Source: Candidatus Coprovivens excrementavium | Lineage (GTDB): Bacteria > Bacillota_I > Bacilli_A > RF39 > UBA660 | DNA: 64,000 nt | Direction: 5' to 3' | NCBI GenBank assembly: GCA_944363975.1 | Contig: CALVVU010000001.1 | Span: forward strand, 434,001 to 498,000 | Shown: in pieces, positions 57,260 through 64,000 of the stretch | Numbering within the stretch: position 1 is the first letter of the stretch | Layout of the letters: each line of letters begins with the position of its first letter | Made by a program: the position numbers and the translations under genes | Notes under the pieces: generated by a model | What the model saw: only the letters and a program-made list of their open reading frames with translations | Database searches by the model: none | Told to the model about the DNA's origin: nothing

Positions 57260-59185
57260 ATGCGTGAGTTTACAGAACAAGAACTAGTAAGAAGAGAAAA
57301 GGCTGAAAAAATCAGAGAAATGGGAATGGATCCTTTTGGGCATCGTTTTGATAGAACAGCATTCGCTAAAGATATTAAAGATAAATATCGCGATGTAGAT
57401 CATGATGCTTTTGAAAACATGAATGATGAAGCTATTGTTGCGGGAAGAATTATGTTTATAAGAAAAATGGGTAAAGCATCATTTTTTACTATTAAAGATA
57501 AAACTGATTCTATTCAAATATATATTTCAATTAATGATGTTGGAGAAGAAGTTTATTCATTATTTAAAACAGCTGATATTGGAGATATTGTTGGTGTACG
57601 TGGAAAAATAATGAAAACTAAAACAGGAGAAATAACTATAAAATGTTTAGAATATACACATTTAGTTAAAGCTTTGAGACCATTGCCTGAAAAATTCCAT
57701 GGTTTAACAGATATTGAGGAAAGATATAGAAGACGTTATGTTGATTTAATAATGAATGATGAATCGAAGAGAGTTGCTTTCTTACGTCCTAAAATTATCA
57801 GATGTATTCAAAATTATATGGATGGAAAAGGATTTACAGAAGTTGAAACACCTATTTTATCGAATTTGTTAACTGGTGCAAGTGCTCGTCCTTTTATTAC
57901 TCATCATAATACACAAAATTTGGATATGTATTTAAGAATTGCTTTAGAATTACCTTTAAAGAGATTGTTAGTAGGTGGTATGGAAGCAGTATACGAAATA
58001 GGTCGTGTATTTAGAAACGAAGGAATGGATCCAAAACATAACCCTGAATTTACGTTAATGGAAGCTTATTTGGCTTATAGTGATTTAGAAGGTATGATGG
58101 ATTTAACAGAAGGTATGTATCAAACGATTGCTAAAGAAGTAATTGGCAAGATGAATTATAATTTTGGCGGTTATGAAATCAGTTTAGAAGGACCTTGGAA
58201 AAGAATTAGCATGACTGATGCAATAAAAGAAATAACTGGTATAGACTTTAAAGCTAAGGATATGACTTTAGAAAAGGCTTTAGAATTAGCCGAAGAGCAT
58301 CATATTGAGGTTCAAGAACATGAGAAATCTTATGGTCATATAGTTAATTTATTTTTTGAAAAATATGTTGAGGAAACTTTGATTCAACCTACATTCTTAT
58401 ATGGTCATCCTATTGAGATAAGTCCATTAACTAAGAAAAATCCAGAAGATCCTAGATTTGTAGATCGTTTTGAATTATTTATTGCTGGTAAGGAGTTTGC
58501 AAATGCCTATACAGAGTTAAATGATCCAGTTGATCAGTTAGAAAGATTTGAAGCGCAATTAGCCGAAAGAGATTTGGGTAATGATGAAGCTAATGATATA
58601 GATATGGATTTTGTGGAGGCGTTGGAATATGGAATGCCTCCTGCAGGTGGAATTGGATATGGTATTGATAGATTATGTATGTTATTTTTAGAACAAGAAT
58701 CTATTAGAGATGTTTTATTGTTCCCAACAATGAAAACTATTAATGATGGTAATAAAAAAGATGAAGAAAGTGGAGCTAAGACTGATACGAAAAGTGAAAA
58801 TGTGAAAATTGATTTATCTAAATTAAAAGTTGAACCTTTATTTGAAGATTATGTTGATTTTGAGACTTTTAGTAAATCTGATTTTAGAGTTGTTAAAGTA
58901 GAAGCTTGTGAAGAGGTTCCTAAATCAAAAAAACTTTTGAAATTTATCTTAAATGATGGTACAGAACGTCGTCGTACAATTTTAAGTGGTATTCATGGAT
59001 ATTATGAACCAGAAGAGTTAGTAGGTAAAACTTGTGTTGCTATTACAAATTTACCACCTAGAAAGATGATGGGTATTGATTCTGAGGGAATGTTAATCAG
59101 TGCTGTATGTGAGTATGACGGTCAAGAATCATTAAATTTGTTAATGCTTGATGATAATATTCCAGCGGGAGCAAAATTATATTAA
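57260..59185 (+). CDS. lysS: Lysyl-tRNA synthetase with C-terminal tRNA-binding domain
   Basis: Class II LysRS: an N-terminal OB domain (about 55-145), motif 1 region RPKIIRCIQNYM, motif 2 FRNEGMDPKHNPEFT and motif 3 GIGYGIDRLCML. After about residue 505 an acidic linker joins an EMAPII/Trbp111-like OB domain (FSKSDFRVVKVEACEEVPKSKKLLKF, LPPRKMMGIDSEGM), more often found on MetRS. At 641 residues it is about 140 longer than the common form. ATG 57260 is 9 bases after aaggag; ATG 57251 is right on the site. T-box control matches its function. Confidence 0.95.
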   Translation: MREFTEQELVRREKAEKIREMGMDPFGHRFDRTAFAKDIKDKYRDVDHDAFENMNDEAIVAGRIMFIRKMGKASFFTIKDKTDSIQIYISINDVGEEVYSLFKTADIGDIVGVRGKIMKTKTGEITIKCLEYTHLVKALRPLPEKFHGLTDIEERYRRRYVDLIMNDESKRVAFLRPKIIRCIQNYMDGKGFTEVETPILSNLLTGASARPFITHHNTQNLDMYLRIALELPLKRLLVGGMEAVYEIGRVFRNEGMDPKHNPEFTLMEAYLAYSDLEGMMDLTEGMYQTIAKEVIGKMNYNFGGYEISLEGPWKRISMTDAIKEITGIDFKAKDMTLEKALELAEEHHIEVQEHEKSYGHIVNLFFEKYVEETLIQPTFLYGHPIEISPLTKKNPEDPRFVDRFELFIAGKEFANAYTELNDPVDQLERFEAQLAERDLGNDEANDIDMDFVEALEYGMPPAGGIGYGIDRLCMLFLEQESIRDVLLFPTMKTINDGNKKDEESGAKTDTKSENVKIDLSKLKVEPLFEDYVDFETFSKSDFRVVKVEACEEVPKSKKLLKFILNDGTERRRTILSGIHGYYEPEELVGKTCVAITNLPPRKMMGIDSEGMLISAVCEYDGQESLNLLMLDDNIPAGAKLY

Positions 59186-59193
59186 GAGATGAT

Positions 59194-59225
59194 AAAAACC
59201 TAATTAAATAAATAATTAGGTTTTT
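59194..59225 (+). terminator. Rho-independent terminator
   Basis: AAAAACCTAATTA/TAATTAGGTTTTT stem around a 6-base A-rich loop. Confidence 0.9.
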
Positions 59226-59302
59226 GTTTGTGAAATAATTTTCATTATTTTTTGAGGTATTTATAGGGCAATTGTGATATAATTTTTTAGAGGAGGAAAG
59301 TT

Positions 59303-60721
59303 ATGAAAAATAAAAATGATAAAATATTTATTTTGTTGTTTATAATGCTAATTTGTTTAGTAATGTCTTGGATTGTTGAAGCAGGTGTTTTCAATTCGGG
59401 ATCATTTTCAAGTGTAGGTTATTATCGAGCTGGTATCTTTGATTTATTTGCTTTAGTATTGTCAGCTTTCTATTACAAAAGATATGAACTATTTTATTTA
59501 TTTCTAATAGGTGGTTGTTATGGCGTTTTAACGCAGACTAAGATTTATCGTAAGTTAGTTGATAAAACTTCTGCTTTGATTAAGGGCAAAGAACCTGTTG
59601 TAATGGCTTTAATTACCTTATTGATGGGAGCATACATCTCTATTAGTAATAATTTGCTAGTTTTATTGTTCTTATCTCCTTTTATCGTTTCTGTTTTCTT
59701 GAGAAATGGATATGATAAAATTACAGCTCTTAGTGCTGGCTTTGGTGGAATATTTATTGGATATTTAGGACTTACTTTTGGTTTAGGAGAATCTCAGTAT
59801 TTGTATGAATCTACAGGAGTTGATATTCTTGACTGGATGTGGGTTAAAGTTGTATTATTTATTGCAGCGTATGTTTTATTTACTTTGTTTGCAATATTGC
59901 ATATGAGAAAGAATAATGAAGTTGATGAAACTGAGGATGATATTTTCTGTCCAGCACCATTAGATGAAACAAAATTAAAGAAAAGACAAAAAGTTAAATT
60001 ATGGCCAATAATCCTTGTAATGGCTATTGTGTTAGTCAATGTATTGATTGGATATATTTCATGGTTCGATAGTTTTGATATTAGTTTCTTTTCTGAGTTA
60101 CATACTAATTTTACATCAGCATTTACAATTGCAGATGTTCCGATTTTCTATTCCCTTTTAGGTAGTTATTTTACTGGTTTCGGAGAATGGGATAGTTTAA
60201 TGTTTGCTATGTTCTTCTTATTAGTTGGGGTAATTGTTATTGCTTTAATTAGTAAGATGAAAGTAGATGATTTTGTTAAGTATTTTGGACGTGGAATGAG
60301 AAAGATTAGTAAAGTTGCTTTTATCTTTGGATTATCTTATGTATTAGTATTTTTAGCAACTAGTTTCCCATGGCAAAATACAATGTTAAATTTCTTATTT
60401 GGTGATGGAACATTTAATATTTTATTATTACTTATTATTGCTATTATTGCCCAAATATTTATTGGAGATCCTAGTTATTCAGCATATACGTTTGCTCCAT
60501 ATTTAGCTGTAGCTTATACTGGTAGTATAGTTGCTTCAATAATATTATGGAGATTAGGAACTGGTATTGCTTTAGTAGCTGGACCTACTAGTTTTATATT
60601 ATTATCAGCATTAACATATTTAAATGTTTCATATAAAGATTGGTTAAAATATATCTGGAAGTTTGTATTAACTTTCGTAATTGTATCTTTATTAGTAATG
60701 GCAATTGTGTTATATGTTTAA
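59303..60721 (+). CDS. DcuC/YfcC-like membrane carrier
   Basis: The 472-residue protein has about twelve membrane helices. The segments LLMGAYISISNNLLVLLFLSPFIVSV, AGFGGIFIGYLGLTFG and FIGDPSYSAYTFAPYLAVAYTGS match the anaerobic C4-dicarboxylate/YfcC family (DcuC superfamily), which exchange small carboxylates or amino acids such as arginine and ornithine. The substrate cannot be read. ATG 59303 follows gaggagg. The family sits in fermentative bacteria, consistent with the rest of the window. Confidence 0.78.
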   Translation: MKNKNDKIFILLFIMLICLVMSWIVEAGVFNSGSFSSVGYYRAGIFDLFALVLSAFYYKRYELFYLFLIGGCYGVLTQTKIYRKLVDKTSALIKGKEPVVMALITLLMGAYISISNNLLVLLFLSPFIVSVFLRNGYDKITALSAGFGGIFIGYLGLTFGLGESQYLYESTGVDILDWMWVKVVLFIAAYVLFTLFAILHMRKNNEVDETEDDIFCPAPLDETKLKKRQKVKLWPIILVMAIVLVNVLIGYISWFDSFDISFFSELHTNFTSAFTIADVPIFYSLLGSYFTGFGEWDSLMFAMFFLLVGVIVIALISKMKVDDFVKYFGRGMRKISKVAFIFGLSYVLVFLATSFPWQNTMLNFLFGDGTFNILLLLIIAIIAQIFIGDPSYSAYTFAPYLAVAYTGSIVASIILWRLGTGIALVAGPTSFILLSALTYLNVSYKDWLKYIWKFVLTFVIVSLLVMAIVLYV

Positions 60722-60746
60722 AATCTACGATTATCGTAGATTTTTT
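60719..60746 (+). terminator. Rho-independent terminator
   Basis: AAATCTACGA/TCGTAGATTT stem around TTA with T run, starting at the stop of the carrier gene. Confidence 0.88.
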
Positions 60747-60791
60747 CATTTTATTATATTTTATTCATATATATTATTAGGTGATATAGTA

Positions 60792-61157
60792 ATGGATATT
60801 TTATTTAAAATGGCAGAAGAAGAGATGTTAGAATTACATCATCCGTATGTTGGAACTGAACATTTATTTTTAGCTTATTTAAAAATGTTTGACAATCAGT
60901 TTATTACATATGATAAATTTAAAAATAATATTATTAAAGTAATTGGTCAATCTTATAAAAGAAGTGAAGTAATTTTATATACACCAATTTTAAGAAAAAT
61001 AAAGAATGAAAGTTCTAATATTTATGAAGCAATAATATCTATATTAACAGATGATAATTGCATAGCTTATAATTTATTATTAGTTAATGGATATGATATA
61101 GAAAAAATATATTTGGATATTCTGAAGAATGATAAATTAAGAGAGTATGAGTGGTAA
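60792..61157 (+). CDS. Stand-alone Clp N-domain protein
   Basis: The start is ATG 60792 with aggtgat at 60780-60786; a longer frame starting inside the preceding gene is rejected. The 121-residue protein opens with MDILFKMAEEEMLELHHPYVGTEHLFLAYLKM, close to the Clp N-terminal repeat motif (ClpC/ClpA: AEELGHNYIGTEHLLLGLL). The second half matches only weakly (LTDDNCIAYNLLLVNGYDIEKI). It lacks AAA modules. It could bind substrates or adaptors and influence a Clp ATPase. It lies directly upstream of cysS, near which clpC genes are found in many Firmicutes. Confidence 0.75.
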   Translation: MDILFKMAEEEMLELHHPYVGTEHLFLAYLKMFDNQFITYDKFKNNIIKVIGQSYKRSEVILYTPILRKIKNESSNIYEAIISILTDDNCIAYNLLLVNGYDIEKIYLDILKNDKLREYEW

Positions 61158-61246
61158 GTTAATATACTATTATTTATATATAGTATTTTTTTTTAATGAT
61201 TTATGCTAAAATAAAAGCACTTAGATGTATATTGGAAGGTGATAAT

Positions 61247-62557
61247 ATGAAATTGTTTAATACATTAAGTGGAAAAATGGAAGAATTTAAACCTATGAAA
61301 GAAAATGAGATTAATATGTATGTATGTGGTCCTACTGTTTATAGTTATGCTCACGTCGGAAACATGTGTCCAGTTATCATCTTCGATATGGTTTATAGAT
61401 ATTTTAAATATTGTGGTTATAATATTAAGTATGCTAGTAATTTTACTGATGTTGATGATAAGATAATTAAAGCAGCTAAAGAAGCAGGTGTCACTGAAAA
61501 AGAATTAACGGAAAAATATATTAAAATATATTTAGATGATGTTAAGGCTTTAAATTGTTTAGATATTGATTATAGACCAAAAGTTACAGAGACAATGGAT
61601 GAAATAATAGATTATATTCAGCTGTTGATGGATAAAGGTTATGCATATCAAAGTGGTGATGATGTATATTTTAGAGTTGGTAAAGTAAAAGATTATGGTA
61701 AATTAAGTAAGCAAATATTGAATGATTTAGATGCAGGTAATAGAGTTGAAGTTGATGAGAATAAAGAAAATCCATTTGATTTTGTTTTATGGAAAAAAAC
61801 AAAAGAAGGTATTACCTGGGATTCACCTTTCGGTAAAGGTAGACCAGGTTGGCATACTGAATGTGTTGTAATGATTAATAAATTATTTGGTGATAATATA
61901 GATATTCATGGAGGAGGAGTTGATTTAAAATTTCCTCATCACGAAAATGAAATGGCTCAGAGTGTTGCTGCTACTGGTACAGATTTAGCTAACTATTGGA
62001 TGCATAATGGTCATGTAATGGTTAATGGCGTTAAAATGAGTAAATCATTGGGGAATTTTATAACAGCTCATGAATTGTTAGAAAAGTATTCAGCTAATGT
62101 TATACGTTTGAGTATTTTAAAAACAAGTTATAGATTGCCTTTTGATTTTACAGATCAATTATTTAAAGAATGTGGAACAATAAATGACAAAATATATAAC
62201 GCTTTAAAACAAGCTAATCTAATTGTTCAATTAAGAGGGTTAGAAGTTGGTAAATTAAAACAAGATAATAAAATTAATGAAATAATGGATGAAGATTTTA
62301 ATACTTCAAATTTGATCACCTATTTATTAGAATTAATTAAGGATTTAAATAATAAAATTAGACAAAACGAAGAATTTGTTGAAGTATATGATAAGATTAT
62401 GCTTATTAATTATATCTTAGGATTAAAATATGATTTTGTTTCTTTAAATGATGATGACAAAGAAATTTATAATAAATGGTTAGAATATAGGAAAAATAAA
62501 GATTTTGAGAATGCTGATAAATTAAGAAATACTTTAGTTGAACGTAATATACTGTAG
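61247..62557 (+). CDS. cysS: Cysteinyl-tRNA synthetase
   Basis: ATG 61247 follows gaaggtgat; a TTG-type extension to 61196 is rejected. The 436-residue protein has the class I HIGH-like motif in YVCGPTVYSYAHVGN, the tetrad zinc ligands in GWHTECVVMINKLFG and HHENEMAQS, and the KMSKS loop (GVKMSKSLGNF). It is slightly shorter than the usual 460 residues, mainly in the C-terminal anticodon region. It charges tRNA-Cys and forms an apparent operon with the Clp N-domain gene and the following membrane protein. Confidence 0.96.
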   Translation: MKLFNTLSGKMEEFKPMKENEINMYVCGPTVYSYAHVGNMCPVIIFDMVYRYFKYCGYNIKYASNFTDVDDKIIKAAKEAGVTEKELTEKYIKIYLDDVKALNCLDIDYRPKVTETMDEIIDYIQLLMDKGYAYQSGDDVYFRVGKVKDYGKLSKQILNDLDAGNRVEVDENKENPFDFVLWKKTKEGITWDSPFGKGRPGWHTECVVMINKLFGDNIDIHGGGVDLKFPHHENEMAQSVAATGTDLANYWMHNGHVMVNGVKMSKSLGNFITAHELLEKYSANVIRLSILKTSYRLPFDFTDQLFKECGTINDKIYNALKQANLIVQLRGLEVGKLKQDNKINEIMDEDFNTSNLITYLLELIKDLNNKIRQNEEFVEVYDKIMLINYILGLKYDFVSLNDDDKEIYNKWLEYRKNKDFENADKLRNTLVERNIL

Positions 62558-62567
62558 GTGATTTATA

Positions 62568-63239
62568 ATGAATAATTTATATATATTAGTAATTCTTTTA
62601 ATAATACCTGTTGTAAGCTATTTTATTGAAAAAATAATGAAAGATAATTTTCACAAGAAAAAATTGGATTCTGAATTAACAGGATTTGAAGTAGTTAGAA
62701 AAGTATTGGACAAAGAAGAAATGAAAGATACTTACATAGTAGAAATAAAAACGGGAGATTTTACAGATCATTATGATAATAAACAAAATGTTGTTCGTTT
62801 ATCAACTGATGTTTATCATGGTATGTCATTTTATTCTACTGTTGTTGCTTTATATTATGCAAGTCAAGCTATATTAAATAGAGATGATAAGTATTTTGTA
62901 AGAATAAAGAAGTTTTTAGATACGATAATTGAGTTTGGATATATACTAATTGGAATTTTATTATTGATGTGGATATTTGTGCTAGATAATAGTATTCTTT
63001 TGTTAGCGGATGCTTTATTGAGTATTGCCATTGCTTATGAATTTTTAACTTTACCGTTAAATTTTAAAGTGGCTGATGAATCAATAAAAAGAGGATTAGA
63101 TAATGAATTAATTAAAAAAGAAGATGAACAAACTTTTAAAAAAATAAGTCGTTTAGTTGCTTGCAGTTCATTAAATAAAATAATTATTCTTATCAATAAA
63201 GGTGTAAATAATTTAGTAGATAGTATAAAAAGAGGTTAA
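62568..63239 (+). CDS. YugP-like membrane protein lacking the zinc motif
   Basis: The 223-residue protein is colinear with the YugP/neutral zinc metallopeptidase family (GFEVVRKVLD, GDFTDHYDNKQNVVRLSTDVYHGMSFYSTVVAL), but the family's HEVGHAIQ is replaced by YYASQAIL (residues 96-103). With both zinc-binding histidines and the catalytic Glu gone, it should be inactive as a protease. Three or four hydrophobic helices remain. ATG 62568 follows aggtgattt. It is either a pseudoenzyme with a retained structural role or a protein in decay; no frameshift is present. Confidence 0.8.
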   Translation: MNNLYILVILLIIPVVSYFIEKIMKDNFHKKKLDSELTGFEVVRKVLDKEEMKDTYIVEIKTGDFTDHYDNKQNVVRLSTDVYHGMSFYSTVVALYYASQAILNRDDKYFVRIKKFLDTIIEFGYILIGILLLMWIFVLDNSILLLADALLSIAIAYEFLTLPLNFKVADESIKRGLDNELIKKEDEQTFKKISRLVACSSLNKIIILINKGVNNLVDSIKRG

Positions 63240-63253
63240 AAGCTCTTTTTTTT
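63227..63253 (+). terminator. Rho-independent terminator
   Basis: AAAAAGAG/CTCTTTTT stem over the preceding stop codon with a T run. Confidence 0.75.
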
Positions 63254-63294
63254 GAAAAAAAATGTTATAATAAAAAGAGAATAGAGGGTATGTA

Positions 63295-64000
63295 ATGGAT
63301 ATTATTGGAAAAAAACGTGTTGATTCGTCTAAAAATGAATTTTATGGTATAGATGTTAATGATAAGGCTGCAGTTGAAAAGGAGTTTCAACGTTTAAAAA
63401 AGAGACATCGTAATGTTACAATTTTAGTTATAGTTGTTTTATGTATATTAGGTGTGTTTATTTTTGATTTTTGGCGTGTTAATTTTATTGGTGGTAAACC
63501 TTTATTTGCTATTTCTAGTAAAGTAGAAAGAGGTACTTTATTTAAAGGGATAGGGTATAATGTTTTATATTGTAATAATGGAGAAAGGTATATTGGTTCA
63601 GTTTTATATAAGACATGTGATGAGCCAAATGAAAATGATTTTCGAAATTTTATTTATGAATTATTTGTAAATTATGAAATAGAAAATGAAAATCTTGACA
63701 AAAATAATTTAGATAGTCTTGTTATTAATAGTGTTTTAACTGATGAAGATAATGAAGAGGGGGGTAGTGATTATCTACTTAATTTATCTGTTGTTTGTAA
63801 AGACGGAAGTAATAAGTGTTTTAAATATGATAAAGAACATGATGATTATACAAATATCAATTTATATATATCAGTAGATAAATATAATGAAATATATAAA
63901 GTTTTTTCGTTTAAAGATTCGGGAGCTTATTTTGAACAATTAAATGAAGTTTATACAGAAAAGGTTAAGAATTATTTATTAAATGAAGGTAAAGTTGATG
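63295..64000 (+). CDS. Single-pass membrane protein, 3' partial
   Basis: The frame opens at ATG 63295 behind agagggtatgta and runs past the window end, at least 235 codons. A basic cytoplasmic head (residues about 1-42, KEFQRLKKRHRN) is followed by one membrane helix (about 43-60, VTILVIVVLCILGVFIFDF). The exported part has GGKPLFAISSKVERGTLFKGIGYNVLYC, a pattern seen in small bacterial lipoprotein-like proteins beginning at the membrane surface. No family was assigned. Confidence 0.7.
   Translation, partial: MDIIGKKRVDSSKNEFYGIDVNDKAAVEKEFQRLKKRHRNVTILVIVVLCILGVFIFDFWRVNFIGGKPLFAISSKVERGTLFKGIGYNVLYCNNGERYIGSVLYKTCDEPNENDFRNFIYELFVNYEIENENLDKNNLDSLVINSVLTDEDNEEGGSDYLLNLSVVCKDGSNKCFKYDKEHDDYTNINLYISVDKYNEIYKVFSFKDSGAYFEQLNEVYTEKVKNYLLNEGKVD

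Overview
The window is strongly AT-rich with short intergenic gaps, Gram-positive-style Shine-Dalgarno sites (aggag/gaggtg), many hairpin-plus-T-run terminators, LysM and SH3 cell-wall proteins, a T-box and a CIRCE-type heat-shock operator. TGA works as a stop (for example at 28866-28868 and 31635-31637), so the standard bacterial code applies. This fits a low-GC, wall-bearing, probably fermentative Bacillota/Bacilli-related organism such as the uncultured gut clades near the Mollicutes. The taxonomic placement is inference.

Layout. 1-2077: end of an Ig-like/beta-lactamase-fold surface protein and a small secreted protein. 2139-8854: a LysM N-acetylmuramoyl-L-alanine amidase gene split by a 5.5-kb serine-recombinase element (about 2394-7909). 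The element carries a Nudix hydrolase, a McrA-like HNH nuclease, a HigB/HigA-ImmA toxin-antitoxin pair, a membrane protein and a 39-residue ORF. Joining the two amidase halves across the element restores the reading frame exactly. 8900-18239: an almost complete NAD salvage block (pncA, pncB, ADP-ribose-type Nudix, nadE; then an unknown gene, PRPP synthase, nadD, pncC, nadK). It is driven by two near-identical promoters, each with the inverted repeat TGTTA-A-TAACA at the predicted transcript start. Between the halves lies a metal-riboswitch-like leader in front of a His-rich lipoprotein. An NrtR-type NAD regulator is encoded at 23290-24120.

18309-24563: an SDR dehydrogenase, TetR regulator and acyl-CoA-ligase-like group, an unknown protein, a deoxyribonucleotidase, NrtR and a SleB-type wall hydrolase. 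24655-27421: tRNA-Trp, a lipoprotein and small unknowns. 27517-30123: four consecutive WXG100-like genes, one ending in a CHAP hydrolase domain and one in a small beta-rich domain. 30181-39398: a DHH phosphoesterase, acetyltransferases, an aminotransferase-acetyltransferase fusion, a transporter, an SH3-repeat membrane protein and several small membrane proteins. 39407-43321: TetR with divergent fucO-like lactaldehyde reductase and a nonsense-interrupted gene. 43404-47613: CIRCE-htpG, a peptide deformylase variant, YbaK, ASCH and gmk. 47706-56984: membrane proteins, an 889-residue repeat protein, typA and three tandem paralogues of an unknown family. 56991-64000: T-box-lysS with a C-terminal tRNA-binding domain, a DcuC/YfcC-like carrier, a lone Clp N-domain protein, cysS, a YugP-like protein that has lost its HExxH motif and a partial membrane protein.

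The best candidates for unusual biology are the amidase gene split precisely by a recombinase element, the coordinated NAD regulon with its regulator and operators, the riboswitch-like leader before a His-rich lipoprotein, and the WXG/CHAP cluster. Outside the element, four further loci carry an in-frame stop or a frameshift.
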